A program made the position numbers and the translations under genes. Below, piece by piece: positions 35,479 to 44,063 of a DNA stretch of 64,000 bases (position 1 is its first letter; every line of letters begins with the position of its first letter). Source of the stretch: Curtobacterium poinsettiae (GTDB lineage: Bacteria > Actinomycetota > Actinomycetes > Actinomycetales > Microbacteriaceae); NCBI RefSeq assembly GCF_025677645.1, contig NZ_CP106879.1, positions 3,224,001 to 3,288,000 of the forward strand. The letters are read 5' to 3'. The notes beneath the pieces were generated by a model that saw only the letters and a list, made by a program, of their open reading frames with translations, did not search any database and had not been told where the DNA came from.

Positions 35479-36585
35479 ATGGTGCATGTCCCCCGGCGCG
35501 ACGGTCCGCCGAGCGTGCACCACGTCGCTGCCCGGGCCGGGGTCTCGCTCGCGACCGTCTCGAACGTCCTGAACCACCCCGAGCGGGTCGCAGACGCGAC
35601 CGCCGCACGCGTACGGGACGCGATCGACGCGCTCGGGTACACGCCGAACCGCAACGCCCGGGCGCTGGTGTCCGGCAGCACGCGCGCGATCGGTCTGGTG
35701 GTGATGTCGCTGCGGAACTCCCTGTTCAGCGACATGGTCAACGGCGCACAGCTGGCTGCGCGGGAACGCGGCTTCACCCTGCTGATCGCCAGCAGCGAGG
35801 ACGACCTGCAGGCGCAGGGCGAACACCTCGCCTACCTCGAGAGCGCCCGGGTGTCGGGGATCCTGCTCGCCTCGATGACGGAGTCGCGCGACCAGGTCGA
35901 GGTCGCACGACGCCACGGCCGGCCCGTCGTGTACGTCAACCACGAGCCGACCGGACTCGACGCGTGCGCAGTGGTCGTGGACAACGAACAGGCCGGGTTC
36001 CTGGCGACCGAACACCTGATCGAGCGCGGCTGCCGACGCATCGGGTTCGTGAGCGCCCGTCCGGACCTGCAGCCCGTCGACCGCCGACGGACCGGCGTGC
36101 TGCGGGCCGTCGCGGCGCATCCCGGGGTCGAGCTCGTCGACGTCGACGCCGGGGACATCGACCCGCCGGGTGGCACCGACGCCGGGCTCCGCATCGCCCG
36201 GATGCCCGAGGACGAACGCCCCGACGGGGTACTGGGTGTGACCGACCTGCTCGCGATGGCCGTCGTCTCCGAGCTCCGAGCCGCCGGGATCCGCGTCCCC
36301 GAGGACATCCCCGTGTCGGGCTGCGACCACAACTCCGTGGCGTGGGGTGGTGCGGTGCCGTTGACCTCGGTGACGATGCACGGCTCGGAGATGGGTGCGG
36401 CTGCGGTGGAACTGCTGCTCGAGGAACTCACCGACCCCATGCACGTGCACCGGACCGTCGTGCTCGGCAGCGAGCTGGTGCCGCGCGAGAGCACGCTCGG
36501 TCGCGAGGGCGCGGCCGCAGCAGCCGCCGCGGCCGCCGTCGCGGGCACGATCACGTCGAGCGACCCGAGGCGCACCGAGGCCTGA
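35479..36585 (+). CDS. LacI-family transcriptional regulator, second copy
   Basis: The 368-aa protein has helix-turn-helix SVHHVAARAGVSLATVSNVL, hinge region and sensor domain (AIGLVVMSLRNSLFSDMVNG). It has a 30-residue Ala-rich C-terminal tail (EGAAAAAAAAAVAGTI) beyond the usual end. It shares only family-level similarity with the LacI gene upstream, so it is not a recent duplicate. It follows that gene by 43 bp, may be leaderless, and is another candidate for the rhamnose operators or for a distinct sugar cue. Confidence 0.92.
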   Translation: MVHVPRRDGPPSVHHVAARAGVSLATVSNVLNHPERVADATAARVRDAIDALGYTPNRNARALVSGSTRAIGLVVMSLRNSLFSDMVNGAQLAARERGFTLLIASSEDDLQAQGEHLAYLESARVSGILLASMTESRDQVEVARRHGRPVVYVNHEPTGLDACAVVVDNEQAGFLATEHLIERGCRRIGFVSARPDLQPVDRRRTGVLRAVAAHPGVELVDVDAGDIDPPGGTDAGLRIARMPEDERPDGVLGVTDLLAMAVVSELRAAGIRVPEDIPVSGCDHNSVAWGGAVPLTSVTMHGSEMGAAAVELLLEELTDPMHVHRTVVLGSELVPRESTLGREGAAAAAAAAAVAGTITSSDPRRTEA

Positions 36586-36600
36586 CCGGCGGCGGATCAA

Positions 36601-36698
36601 CCCGCGAAAGCGACACATCCGCAGGTGGCCACGCCGTCCGGTCCGCCAGAGCGACAGATCGGTGCGAACGTTCGGCGGCGCACTGTCGCTTTCGCGGG
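36601..36698. repeat. Long hairpin of the AGCGACAGT family
   Basis: CCCGCGAAAGCGACA (36601-36615) pairs perfectly with TGTCGCTTTCGCGGG (36684-36698). An inner GCGACAG/CTGTCGC pair surrounds GAACGTTC. Bases 36670-36696 match 15602-15628 at 25 of 27 positions. It follows the second LacI gene by 15 bp and may end its transcript. Confidence 0.7.
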
Positions 36699-36853
36699 CG
36701 AGGGGCAGCGGGCCACGGGCCGGCGCGCACGAGGCGATGCGGGACCGCGAACGCGACCGGGCACCGGACGGGAGGCGCGGGGCGGGGCCGGCACGGGCCT
36801 CCCGGCCGGCGGGCGGCGCGACCACCGCACGGTGCAGCACCGCGCGTCGACTC

Positions 36854-36916
36854 GGTGCGAGGTTCCGCACTCCGTGCGAGCCCTGGCGCCCGTCACGGAG
36901 TGTGGAACCTCGCACC
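36854..36916. repeat. Hairpin with 23-bp arms (GTGCGAG family)
   Basis: Arms 36854-36876 and 36894-36916 pair with a single G-T mismatch around a 17-base loop. The left arm begins GGTGCGAGGTTCCGCACTC, an exact inverted copy of 34235-34253. It lies 60 bp upstream of the first operator of the ABC importer operon. Confidence 0.75.
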
Positions 36917-36975
36917 AGACGAATGGACCCACCCGCACCTCGCTCCGCGGGTTCGCGTAACGAAATCGGCACAGC

Positions 36976-37025
36976 GATTGACACGCTTCAATCCTCGTGG
37001 TTCCATCCTGGTTGAAACGTTCTAA
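36976..37025 (+). promoter_or_regulatory. Two LacI-type operators and promoter of the ABC importer operon
   Basis: Operator 1 is GATTGACACGCTTCAATC (36976-36993), outer arms perfect. Operator 2 is TTGAAACGTTCTAA (37012-37025); centres are 34 bp apart. TTGACA (36979-36984) inside operator 1 is a consensus -35, with CATCCT (37004-37009) as a possible -10, placing the start site in operator 2. Confidence 0.7.
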
Positions 37026-37114
37026 AACGCAGTGACCGGACCCCGCGACGGCGCGGGATCCGGGTCCGTTTCACCCGGGGTACCCCAGCCCCGGGCCTTA
37101 CGAGGAGGTAAGGA

Positions 37115-38434
37115 ATGTCAGTTCGTTCCATGACCAAGCGCGCGATCGCCATCGGCGGCGCAACGGTCCTGATCGGTGGGCTCGCAGCGTGCTCGTCCGG
37201 CGGCTCCGCCGACGAAGGCGGCGGCAAGGTCGAGATCACTTACCAGGCCGACAACGCCCCGGCCACCGCCGCCACCGCGAAGCCGCTCATCGAGGCCTTC
37301 GAGAAGGCCAACCCCGACATCACCGTCAAGTTCGACACCCGCCCCCAGGGCACCGACGGTGACAACCTGATCAAGACCCGGCTGTCGACCGGCGAGGCCG
37401 CCGACGTCTTCAACTACAACTCCGGCTCGCTCATGCAAGCCCTCAACCCGGACAACACCCTGGTGGACCTGTCCGACGAGGAGTGGGCGGGTGACGTCGA
37501 CCCGCAGTTCACCAAGGTCGTCAGCACCGACAAGGGCATGTACGGCGCCCCGTTCGGCACGAGCTTCGGCGGCGCGGTGCTCTACAACACGAAGGTCTAC
37601 GACGACCTCGGCCTCGAGGTCCCGACCACGTGGGACGAGTTCATCAGCAACAGCGAGAAGATCAAGGACGCCGGCGACATCGCGCCGATCATCCAGACCT
37701 ACGGCGACACCTGGACCAGCCAGCTGTTCGTCCTCGGCGACTTCGCGAACATCACCGCGCAGGACGACAAGTGGGCGGACGACTACACCGCCAACAAGGA
37801 GTCCTACGCCGACGAACCCGCACTCGCCGGGTTCGAGCACCTCGCCGAGGGCAAGGACAAGGACCTCTACAACGAGGACTACGCCTCGGCCACGCAGGCG
37901 AACGGCCTGAAGATGCTGGCCGACGGCACCGGCGCGCAGTACCCGATGCTCACGAACGCGATCTCGGCGATCCAGCAGGACTCCCCCGACGCCGTCGACG
38001 ACATCGGCGCGTTCGCCCTGCCCGCCGAGGACGCCGCGGACACGAACCTGACGATCTGGGAGCCGAACGGCCTGTACATCCCGAAGACGACCACGGGCGA
38101 CAAGCTGGCAGCGGCGAAGAAGTTCGTCGCCTTCGCGAACTCCACCGACGGCTGCCAGGTGCAGAACGACACCGGCACCCCCGCCGGCCCGTACGTCATC
38201 TCGACCTGCTCGCTGCCGGACGACGTGCCCCCGATGATCGACGACCTGCAGCAGTACCTGGACGACGGCAAGGCGAGCCCCGCGCTCGAGTTCCTCTCCC
38301 CGATCAAGGGCCCGAACCTCGAGAAGATCTGCGTGCAGGTCGGTTCGGGCATCACCACCGCGAGCAAGGGCGCCGACCAGTACGACGACGACGTCGTCCA
38401 GCAGGCACAGCAGCTCGGCATCAAGGGCTGGTGA
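37115..38434 (+). CDS. Sugar ABC transporter substrate-binding lipoprotein
   Basis: The 439-aa protein has a lipoprotein signal peptide with lipobox LAAC (Cys26), so it is anchored on the outer face of the cell membrane. The mature part is an extracellular solute-binding protein of family 1 (ITYQADNAPATAATAKPLIE, then GMYGAPFGTSFGGAVLYNTK). It delivers a sugar to the two permeases that follow. From the neighbouring rhamnosidase without a signal peptide, the ligand is inferred to be a rhamnoside or rhamnose. The start is ATG at 37115 with a strong GGAGG site. It overlaps the next gene by GTGA. Confidence 0.92.
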   Translation: MSVRSMTKRAIAIGGATVLIGGLAACSSGGSADEGGGKVEITYQADNAPATAATAKPLIEAFEKANPDITVKFDTRPQGTDGDNLIKTRLSTGEAADVFNYNSGSLMQALNPDNTLVDLSDEEWAGDVDPQFTKVVSTDKGMYGAPFGTSFGGAVLYNTKVYDDLGLEVPTTWDEFISNSEKIKDAGDIAPIIQTYGDTWTSQLFVLGDFANITAQDDKWADDYTANKESYADEPALAGFEHLAEGKDKDLYNEDYASATQANGLKMLADGTGAQYPMLTNAISAIQQDSPDAVDDIGAFALPAEDAADTNLTIWEPNGLYIPKTTTGDKLAAAKKFVAFANSTDGCQVQNDTGTPAGPYVISTCSLPDDVPPMIDDLQQYLDDGKASPALEFLSPIKGPNLEKICVQVGSGITTASKGADQYDDDVVQQAQQLGIKGW

Positions 38435-39372
38435 TCGGCGTGACCGCGACCCTCACGACGGCGGTGGCTCCGCCGCAGACACGCAAGGCCGGCCGCCCCG
38501 GACCAGCGCGCAAGCGGATGCGCTCGTTCTACCCCGCGTGGTTCTTCATCCCCGCGATCGCGCTGTACGTCGTGTTCTTCGCGGTCCCGACCTTCGCCGG
38601 GTTCTACTTCTCGCTCACCCGCTGGACGTTGTTCGACCAGACCTTCATCGGCTTCGACAACTTCGTCCGGTTCTTCCAGGACCCGCAGCTCGTCTCCGGG
38701 TTCGTGCACACCTTCCAGTACGGCTTCGTGACGAGCGCGGCGAAGGTGGTCCTCGGACTGGCCCTCGCCCTGCTCCTCACGTCGCCCGTGCTGGGGCGCG
38801 GCTACCTGCGGGCGGTCGTGTTCTTCCCGGTGCTCGTGTCGACCATCGGCATCGGCATCACGTTCAAGGCGCTGATGGACCCGTTCCACGGGATCATCAA
38901 CGGCGTGCTGGGTTCGGTCGGCCTGCCCACCCCCGGGTGGCTGACCGACCCGGCGCTCGCCCTGTGGAGCGTCGCCGCGGTGGACGTCTGGAAGGGCGTC
39001 GGCATCGCGACGCTCATCTTCATCGCCGGCATCGTGGCGATCCCGCAGGAGTACTTCGAGGCGGCACGGGTGGACGGCGCGAGCGCGTGGTCGATCTTCC
39101 GGAACATCACGTTGCCGCTGTCCCGCCCCGCGATGGGCACGGTCATCATCCTGTCGCTCATCGGCGGTCTGCGGTCGTTCGACCTGATCTGGGCGATGAC
39201 CGGGGGCGGGCCGGGGTTCACGAGCGACGTGATCGCCAGCGTGATCTACAAGCAGTACCAGGCCGGGTTCTACGGCCTGTCCACCGCCGGCAACGTGGTC
39301 CTGTTCGTCGTCGTCACCGCGATCATGGTGCCGATCTCGTGGCTCCTCAACCGCAAGGAGGCAGAGCTGTGA
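38431..39372 (+). CDS. Sugar ABC transporter permease (MalF type)
   Basis: The 313-aa membrane protein has six segments. EYFEAARVDGASAWSIFRNI is the EAA loop that contacts the ATPase. It pairs with the second permease in a CUT1-type importer. GTG at 38431 overlaps the binding-protein stop by 4 bp; a GTG at 38440 is a possible alternative start. Its own stop overlaps the next GTG, so the three importer genes are translationally coupled. Confidence 0.92.
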   Translation: MIGVTATLTTAVAPPQTRKAGRPGPARKRMRSFYPAWFFIPAIALYVVFFAVPTFAGFYFSLTRWTLFDQTFIGFDNFVRFFQDPQLVSGFVHTFQYGFVTSAAKVVLGLALALLLTSPVLGRGYLRAVVFFPVLVSTIGIGITFKALMDPFHGIINGVLGSVGLPTPGWLTDPALALWSVAAVDVWKGVGIATLIFIAGIVAIPQEYFEAARVDGASAWSIFRNITLPLSRPAMGTVIILSLIGGLRSFDLIWAMTGGGPGFTSDVIASVIYKQYQAGFYGLSTAGNVVLFVVVTAIMVPISWLLNRKEAEL

Positions 39373-40280
39373 CCGCCGTCACCACCCCCGGAACCGGCCA
39401 CGCGCCGGCTTCCGGCAGCCGCCGACCGACACCGGCGAGCCGGTCCCGCCACCCGGGGCGTGCCCGCCGGTGGATCATCGGCTCGATCGCCATCGTCGTC
39501 AGCTTCGTCGTGTTCCTGGTGCCGTTCGTCTTCGTGCTGCTCCAGGCGGCGAAGAACCCGGCCGAGGCGAACCAGCTCGGCTTCAGCCTGCCGACCGACT
39601 GGCAGCTGTGGCAGAACCTGCAGGCGGTGTTCCAGAGCGGTGACGGCGGGATCCTCCGCGCGTTCTGGAACAGCGCCCTGCTCACCGTCGGCAGCGTCAC
39701 CGTCATGGTCGTGTTCTCGGCGATGGTCGGGTACGTCCTGCAGCGGCGCCCGAGCCGGTGGAACGGCCTGATCAACTTCTTCGTGCTGGCGGGGCTCATC
39801 GTGCCGCCGGCGATCGTGCCGACCATCTGGGTGCTGCAGGGGCTCAACCTGTTCAAGACCATGGGCGGGATGATCCTAATCGAGGCGACGTTCGGCCTGT
39901 CGTTCTGCATCCTGCTGTTCCGGGCGTTCGTCGCGACGATCCCGAAGGAACTCGACGAGGCCGCCGTGCTCGACGGCGCCGGCCCGGTCCGCCTGTTCTT
40001 CGGGGTGGTGCTGCCGCTGCTCAAGCCGGTGATCATCACGGTCGTGCTCGTGCAGTCGGTGACGGTGTTCAACGACTTCACCAACCCGCTGTACTTCCTG
40101 CCGGGGTCCGAGAACGCGACGGTGCAGCAGACGCTCTACGCGTTCCAGAGCCAGTCGGTCAGCCAGCTGAACCTGCTGTTCACCGACGTGCTGCTCATCA
40201 CGATCCCGCCGCTGATCCTCTACGTCTTCTTCAACCGTCAGATCGTCGCCGGCATGACCAGCGGCGCCGTCAAGGGCTGA
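39369..40280 (+). CDS. Sugar ABC transporter permease (MalG type)
   Basis: The 303-aa membrane protein has six segments and EAA loop ELDEAAVLDGAGPVRLFFGV. The basic, proline-rich N-terminus (about 30 residues) is cytoplasmic. No ATP-binding gene follows, so the importer must borrow a shared CUT1 ATPase of the MsiK/MalK kind encoded elsewhere, which is common in actinobacteria. A 119-bp gap with repeats separates it from the rhamnosidase gene. Confidence 0.92.
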   Translation: MTAVTTPGTGHAPASGSRRPTPASRSRHPGRARRWIIGSIAIVVSFVVFLVPFVFVLLQAAKNPAEANQLGFSLPTDWQLWQNLQAVFQSGDGGILRAFWNSALLTVGSVTVMVVFSAMVGYVLQRRPSRWNGLINFFVLAGLIVPPAIVPTIWVLQGLNLFKTMGGMILIEATFGLSFCILLFRAFVATIPKELDEAAVLDGAGPVRLFFGVVLPLLKPVIITVVLVQSVTVFNDFTNPLYFLPGSENATVQQTLYAFQSQSVSQLNLLFTDVLLITIPPLILYVFFNRQIVAGMTSGAVKG

Positions 40281-40289
40281 CCGCCCACC

Positions 40290-40305
40290 CCGGCCTGGAG
40301 GCGCG
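40290..40305. repeat. Variant of the dispersed 16-mer
   Basis: CCGGCCTGGAGGCGCG differs from the copy at 2707-2722 at one base. It lies 10 bp after the MalG-type permease gene. Confidence 0.55.
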
Positions 40306-40360
40306 ACCCGCCTCCGCCACACCGCCCACCAGGGCGGACGGCCGGGCCCACGACCTGTGC

Positions 40361-40380
40361 ACCGGTCGACGACGACCGGT
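40361..40380. promoter_or_regulatory. Inverted repeat before the rhamnosidase gene
   Basis: ACCGGTCG-N4-CGACCGGT lies 20 bp before the rhamnosidase ATG and partly overlaps its expected leader. It could be a weak terminator, a processing hairpin or an operator; the sequence does not decide. Confidence 0.45.
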
Positions 40381-40399
40381 CGCGTGAAAGGACCACCAC

Positions 40400-42718
40400 A
40401 TGACCACCTGGACCGCACCGTTCATCGCGGCCGACACCGACCTCGGCAGCGCCCCGATCCTGCGTCGTGAGTTCACCCTCGACGACGGCCACGGCGCCGT
40501 CACCGCCGCCAACCTCGACGTCAGCGCCCTCGGCGTCGTCGAGGCCTGGCTCGGCGGGCAGCGCGTCTCCGACCACCTGCTCGAACCGGGGTGGACGAGC
40601 TACGAGTGGCGCATCCGCGTCGTCTCGCACGACGTCACCGCGCACCTCGCCGACACCGCGGCCGGCGGCGCAGCCGTGCTCGCGCTCGTCGTCGGCAACG
40701 GCTGGGCCGCCGGACGCCTGGCCTGGGGCGGCGGTGGCGGCTGGTACACGGACGAGCGCGCCGGGTTCGCCGAGCTCCGGATCACGTTCGCCGACGGCCA
40801 CGAGCAGCACGTCACGACCGACACCGACTGGCAGGCCCTGTCGAGCGCGATCACCGCGGACCAGCTCTACGACGGGCAGGACATCGACGCCCGACTCCGC
40901 GACGGCTCGTTCCTGACGCCCGGCGAGGTCACCGTGCCCAGCGTCGACGGCCACCGGGGACGGACGAGCACGGTGCACACGGTCGACATCGGCGAGCGCG
41001 AACTCGTCGCCGACACCGTGCCGCCGGTCCGCCCGCTCGCCGAGATCGCCCCGGCGGCGATCTGGACGAGCCCGTCGGGAGCGACCCTGCTCGACTTCGG
41101 CGTGAACCTGGTCGGGTGGCTCCGGGTCACCGCGACCGGCCCGGCCGGCACCGTGCTCACCGTGCAGCACGCCGAGGTGCTCGAACGCGACGAGCTCGGC
41201 ACCCGCCCCCTGCGCACCGCGAAGGCGACGGACCGCTTCACCCTGCGCGGTGACGACGGGCCCGAGACGTTCGAGCCCCGGTTCACGTTCCACGGGTTCC
41301 GGTACGCGCAGGTCGACGGCTGGCCGGGCACGCACGACGAGCTCCGCGCCGCGGTCACCGCCGTGCAGGTCGGGTCGGACCTCACCCGCACCGGCACGTT
41401 CGCGTCGAGCCACGAGCTGCTGAACACCTTCCACGACAACGTGGTCCGGGGCATGCAGGGCAACTTCCTCAGCGTGCCGACGGACTGCCCGCAGCGCGAC
41501 GAGCGGCTCGGGTGGACCGGCGACATCGCCGCGTTCGCGCCGACGGCCTCGTACCTGTTCGACACCCGGACGTTCCTGGCGGACTGGCTGCGGGACGTGT
41601 GGCTCGAGCAGCAGCACGCCGCCGGGGTGATCCCGTTCGTCGTGCCGGACGTGCTGAAGTACTCCCCCGCCGAGGACTTCGGCACGCCGGACGCGACCGC
41701 GCTCTGGTCGGACGCCGGCGTCTGGGTGCCGTGGACCCTGTACCAGGCGTACGGGGACACCGCGGTGCTCGAGGAGCAGTTCGACTCGATGGCCGCACAC
41801 CTGCGCCGGGTCCGTGACCACCTGTCCCCGGAGGACCTGTGGGACACCGTGTTCCAGTTCGGCGACTGGCTCGACCCGGACGCCCCGCCCGAGGCCCCTG
41901 CCGACGCGAAGGCCGACAAGGGCGTCGTCGCGACGATCTGCGCCTACCGGTCCGCGACGATCGTGGCGGACGCGGCGGAGCTGTTGGGCGGTCACGAGGC
42001 GGAAGCGGCCGAGTTCCGGGAACTCGCCACGCGCCTCCAGGCCGGGTTCCGCACCCACTACCTGCAGGACGACGGGCGGATCCTGTCGGACGCGACCACG
42101 GTGTACACGCTGGCGATCGTGTTCGGGATCCTGTCCGAGCGGGAGCAGGCCGTGGCGGGCGACCGTCTCGCCGAGCTGGTCGAGGCGTCCGGGTACCGGA
42201 TCTCGACGGGCTTCGCGGGAACGCCCTTCATCACCGACGCGCTGACCCGGACGGGCCACCTGGAGGACGCCTACCGGCTGCTGCTCCAGACGGAGTGCCC
42301 GTCGTGGCTGTACCCGGTGACGATGGGCGCGACGACGGTGTGGGAGCGCTGGGACTCGATGCTGCCGGACGGCACGATCAACCCGGGCGAGATGACCTCG
42401 TTCAACCACTACGCGCTCGGTGCCGTGGCGGACTGGATGCACCGGGTGGTGGGTGGGCTCTCGGCCCTCGAACCCGGGTACGCCGCCGTGCTCATCGCAC
42501 CGCAGCCGGGCGGTGGGCTGACGTGGGCGGAGACCTCGCTCGACACCGTGCACGGGCACGTCGCCGTGCGGTGGGAGCTCGTCGACGGGGAGTTGCGCGT
42601 CCGAGCGACCGTGCCCGAGGGCGTCTCGGCCGTGGTGCGCCTGCCGGGTGCGCCCGAGCAGCGGCTCGGCGCGGGGACGCACGACCTGCGCGCCCCCGCC
42701 GCGGTCCCCGCCGCGTAG
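40400..42718 (+). CDS. GH78 alpha-L-rhamnosidase
   Basis: The 772-aa protein has N-terminal beta-sandwich domains and an (alpha/alpha)6 barrel. The catalytic motif DCPQRDERLGWTGD (residues 362-375) carries the acidic residues that include the general acid, and TTVWERWDSM (Trp648-Asp652) is the second conserved acidic site. It releases L-rhamnose from alpha-linked rhamnosides such as plant flavonoid glycosides or pectin fragments. There is no signal peptide, so it works on imported oligosaccharides. The start is ATG at 40400 with AAAGGA upstream. Confidence 0.95.
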   Translation: MTTWTAPFIAADTDLGSAPILRREFTLDDGHGAVTAANLDVSALGVVEAWLGGQRVSDHLLEPGWTSYEWRIRVVSHDVTAHLADTAAGGAAVLALVVGNGWAAGRLAWGGGGGWYTDERAGFAELRITFADGHEQHVTTDTDWQALSSAITADQLYDGQDIDARLRDGSFLTPGEVTVPSVDGHRGRTSTVHTVDIGERELVADTVPPVRPLAEIAPAAIWTSPSGATLLDFGVNLVGWLRVTATGPAGTVLTVQHAEVLERDELGTRPLRTAKATDRFTLRGDDGPETFEPRFTFHGFRYAQVDGWPGTHDELRAAVTAVQVGSDLTRTGTFASSHELLNTFHDNVVRGMQGNFLSVPTDCPQRDERLGWTGDIAAFAPTASYLFDTRTFLADWLRDVWLEQQHAAGVIPFVVPDVLKYSPAEDFGTPDATALWSDAGVWVPWTLYQAYGDTAVLEEQFDSMAAHLRRVRDHLSPEDLWDTVFQFGDWLDPDAPPEAPADAKADKGVVATICAYRSATIVADAAELLGGHEAEAAEFRELATRLQAGFRTHYLQDDGRILSDATTVYTLAIVFGILSEREQAVAGDRLAELVEASGYRISTGFAGTPFITDALTRTGHLEDAYRLLLQTECPSWLYPVTMGATTVWERWDSMLPDGTINPGEMTSFNHYALGAVADWMHRVVGGLSALEPGYAAVLIAPQPGGGLTWAETSLDTVHGHVAVRWELVDGELRVRATVPEGVSAVVRLPGAPEQRLGAGTHDLRAPAAVPAA

Positions 42719-42727
42719 GGCCCTGGT

Positions 42728-42801
42728 CCGCAAGACACCGGTGTTCGCGCGTCGAACCCCCGAACGCGCGTGTTCAACACGTGAACACCGGTGTTCTGCG
42801 G
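42728..42801. terminator. Multi-branched hairpin between rhamnosidase and rhaI
   Basis: CCGCAAGACACCGGTGTTC (42728-42746) pairs with GAACACCGGTGTTCTGCGG (42783-42801) at 17 of 19 positions. Each arm holds an ACACCGGTGT palindrome, and inner GCGCG stems fill the loop. It probably ends the rhamnosidase transcript 20 bp before the rhaI -35 box. Confidence 0.65.
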
Positions 42802-42821
42802 TACCACCCCACCCTCCACGG

Positions 42822-42863
42822 TTGCGGCAGACCGCCGCGAGCCGTACTGTATGAAACGATTCA
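42822..42863 (+). promoter_or_regulatory. rhaI promoter and LacI-type operator
   Basis: -35 TTGCGG (42822-42827), 17-bp spacer, -10 TACTGT (42845-42850), then operator TGAAACGATTCA (42852-42863) over the start site. The box is identical to that of the MFS-rhaM promoter on the opposite strand. Confidence 0.8.
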
Positions 42864-42886
42864 ATCGCACACAAGGAAGTGACACG

Positions 42887-44059
42887 ATGACATCGACACC
42901 GAGCTTCGCCGGCATCGCCGACCAGCTGGCACGACAGCAGATCGAGCTGCCCAGCTGGGCCTTCGGCAACTCCGGCACCCGCTTCAAGGTGTTCAGCACG
43001 CCGGGCACCCCGCGCGACCCCTACGAGAAGATCGCCGACGCCGCCCAGGTGCACGAGTACACCGGACTGGCCCCGACCGTGGCACTCCACATCCCGTGGG
43101 ACCTCGTCGACGACTTCACCGACCTCAAGCGCCACGCCGAAGAGCACGGGGTGTCGCTCGGCACCGTCAACTCGAACACGTTCCAGGACGACGACTACAA
43201 GTTCGGCGCCCTCACCCACACGGACGCGAGCATCCGGCAGAAGGCGATCGACCACCACCTGCGCTGCATCGACGTGATGGACGCCACCGGCAGCCGTGAC
43301 CTGAAGATCTGGCTCGCCGAGGGCTCGAACTACCCCGGCCAGGCCGACATGCGTGAACGTCAGGACCGCCTGCACGAGTCGCTCAGCACGATCTACGACC
43401 GCCTCGGCGCCGACCAGCGGCTGGTGCTCGAGTACAAGTTCTTCGAGCCGTCGTTCTACCACACGGACGTCCCCGACTGGGGCACGAGCTACGTGCAGAC
43501 CGCGGCACTCGGGCCGAAGGCGATGGTCTGCCTCGACACCGGCCACCACGCCCCCGGCACGAACATCGAGTTCATCGTGATGCAGCTGCTGCGCCTCGGC
43601 AAGCTCGGTTCCTTCGACTTCAACTCGCGCTTCTACGCCGACGACGACCTGATCGTCGGGGCAGCGGACCCGTTCCAGCTGTTCCGGATCCTGGTCGAGG
43701 TCATCCGCGGTGGCGGGTACGACAACCCCGACGTCGCGTTCATGCTCGACCAGTGCCACAACGTCGAGGACAAGATCCCCGGCCAGATCCGCTCGGTGCT
43801 CAACGTGCAGGAGATGACGGCCCGCGCGCTGCTCCTGGACCGCGTCGCACTGACCGCCGCGCAAGAGGCGCACGACGTCCTCGGCGCGAACGAGGTCTTC
43901 ATGGACGCGTACCAGACCGACGTCCGGAAGGACCTGGCCGAGTGGCGCGAGTCCCGCGGGCTGCCGGCGAACCCGATGCGCGCGTACCTGGAGTCGGGCT
44001 ACCAGCAGTCCATCGCCGAGGACCGCGTCGGCGGCGTCCAGGCCGGCTGGGGCGCGTAG
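42887..44059 (+). CDS. rhaI: L-rhamnose isomerase (RhaI type)
   Basis: The 390-aa TIM-barrel enzyme converts L-rhamnose to L-rhamnulose. LELPSWAFGNSGTRF-like text near residue 20, ALHIPWD, LEYKFFEPSFYHTD, CLDTGHHAPGTNIEFI and MLDQCHNVEDK carry the metal-binding acids and histidines of the RhaI family (the Pseudomonas/actinobacterial form, unrelated in length to E. coli RhaA). The start is ATG at 42887 with AAGGAAG upstream. It is the first gene of the rhaI-aldolase-rhaB-lactate dehydrogenase transcript, controlled by the LacI-type operator. Confidence 0.95.
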   Translation: MTSTPSFAGIADQLARQQIELPSWAFGNSGTRFKVFSTPGTPRDPYEKIADAAQVHEYTGLAPTVALHIPWDLVDDFTDLKRHAEEHGVSLGTVNSNTFQDDDYKFGALTHTDASIRQKAIDHHLRCIDVMDATGSRDLKIWLAEGSNYPGQADMRERQDRLHESLSTIYDRLGADQRLVLEYKFFEPSFYHTDVPDWGTSYVQTAALGPKAMVCLDTGHHAPGTNIEFIVMQLLRLGKLGSFDFNSRFYADDDLIVGAADPFQLFRILVEVIRGGGYDNPDVAFMLDQCHNVEDKIPGQIRSVLNVQEMTARALLLDRVALTAAQEAHDVLGANEVFMDAYQTDVRKDLAEWRESRGLPANPMRAYLESGYQQSIAEDRVGGVQAGWGA

Positions 44060-44063
44060 GACC

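Larger units (their letters stand above)
36586..37114. other. 529-bp intergenic region with repeats, operators and promoter
   Basis: No gene was found. In order it contains a long-range hairpin (36601-36698), a GGGAGGCGCGG-type repeat (about 36768-36815), the 23-bp-arm hairpin (36854-36916), two LacI-type operators (36976-36993 and 37012-37025) around a TTGACA -35 box, and a strong ribosome binding site (GGAGG near 37103) for the binding-protein gene. Confidence 0.75.

Noticed and set aside
34373..36960. Minus-strand open frames of more than 500 codons opposite the two LacI genes
   Set aside because: No family features, Arg/Ala-rich composition, and they lie opposite two clear LacI genes.
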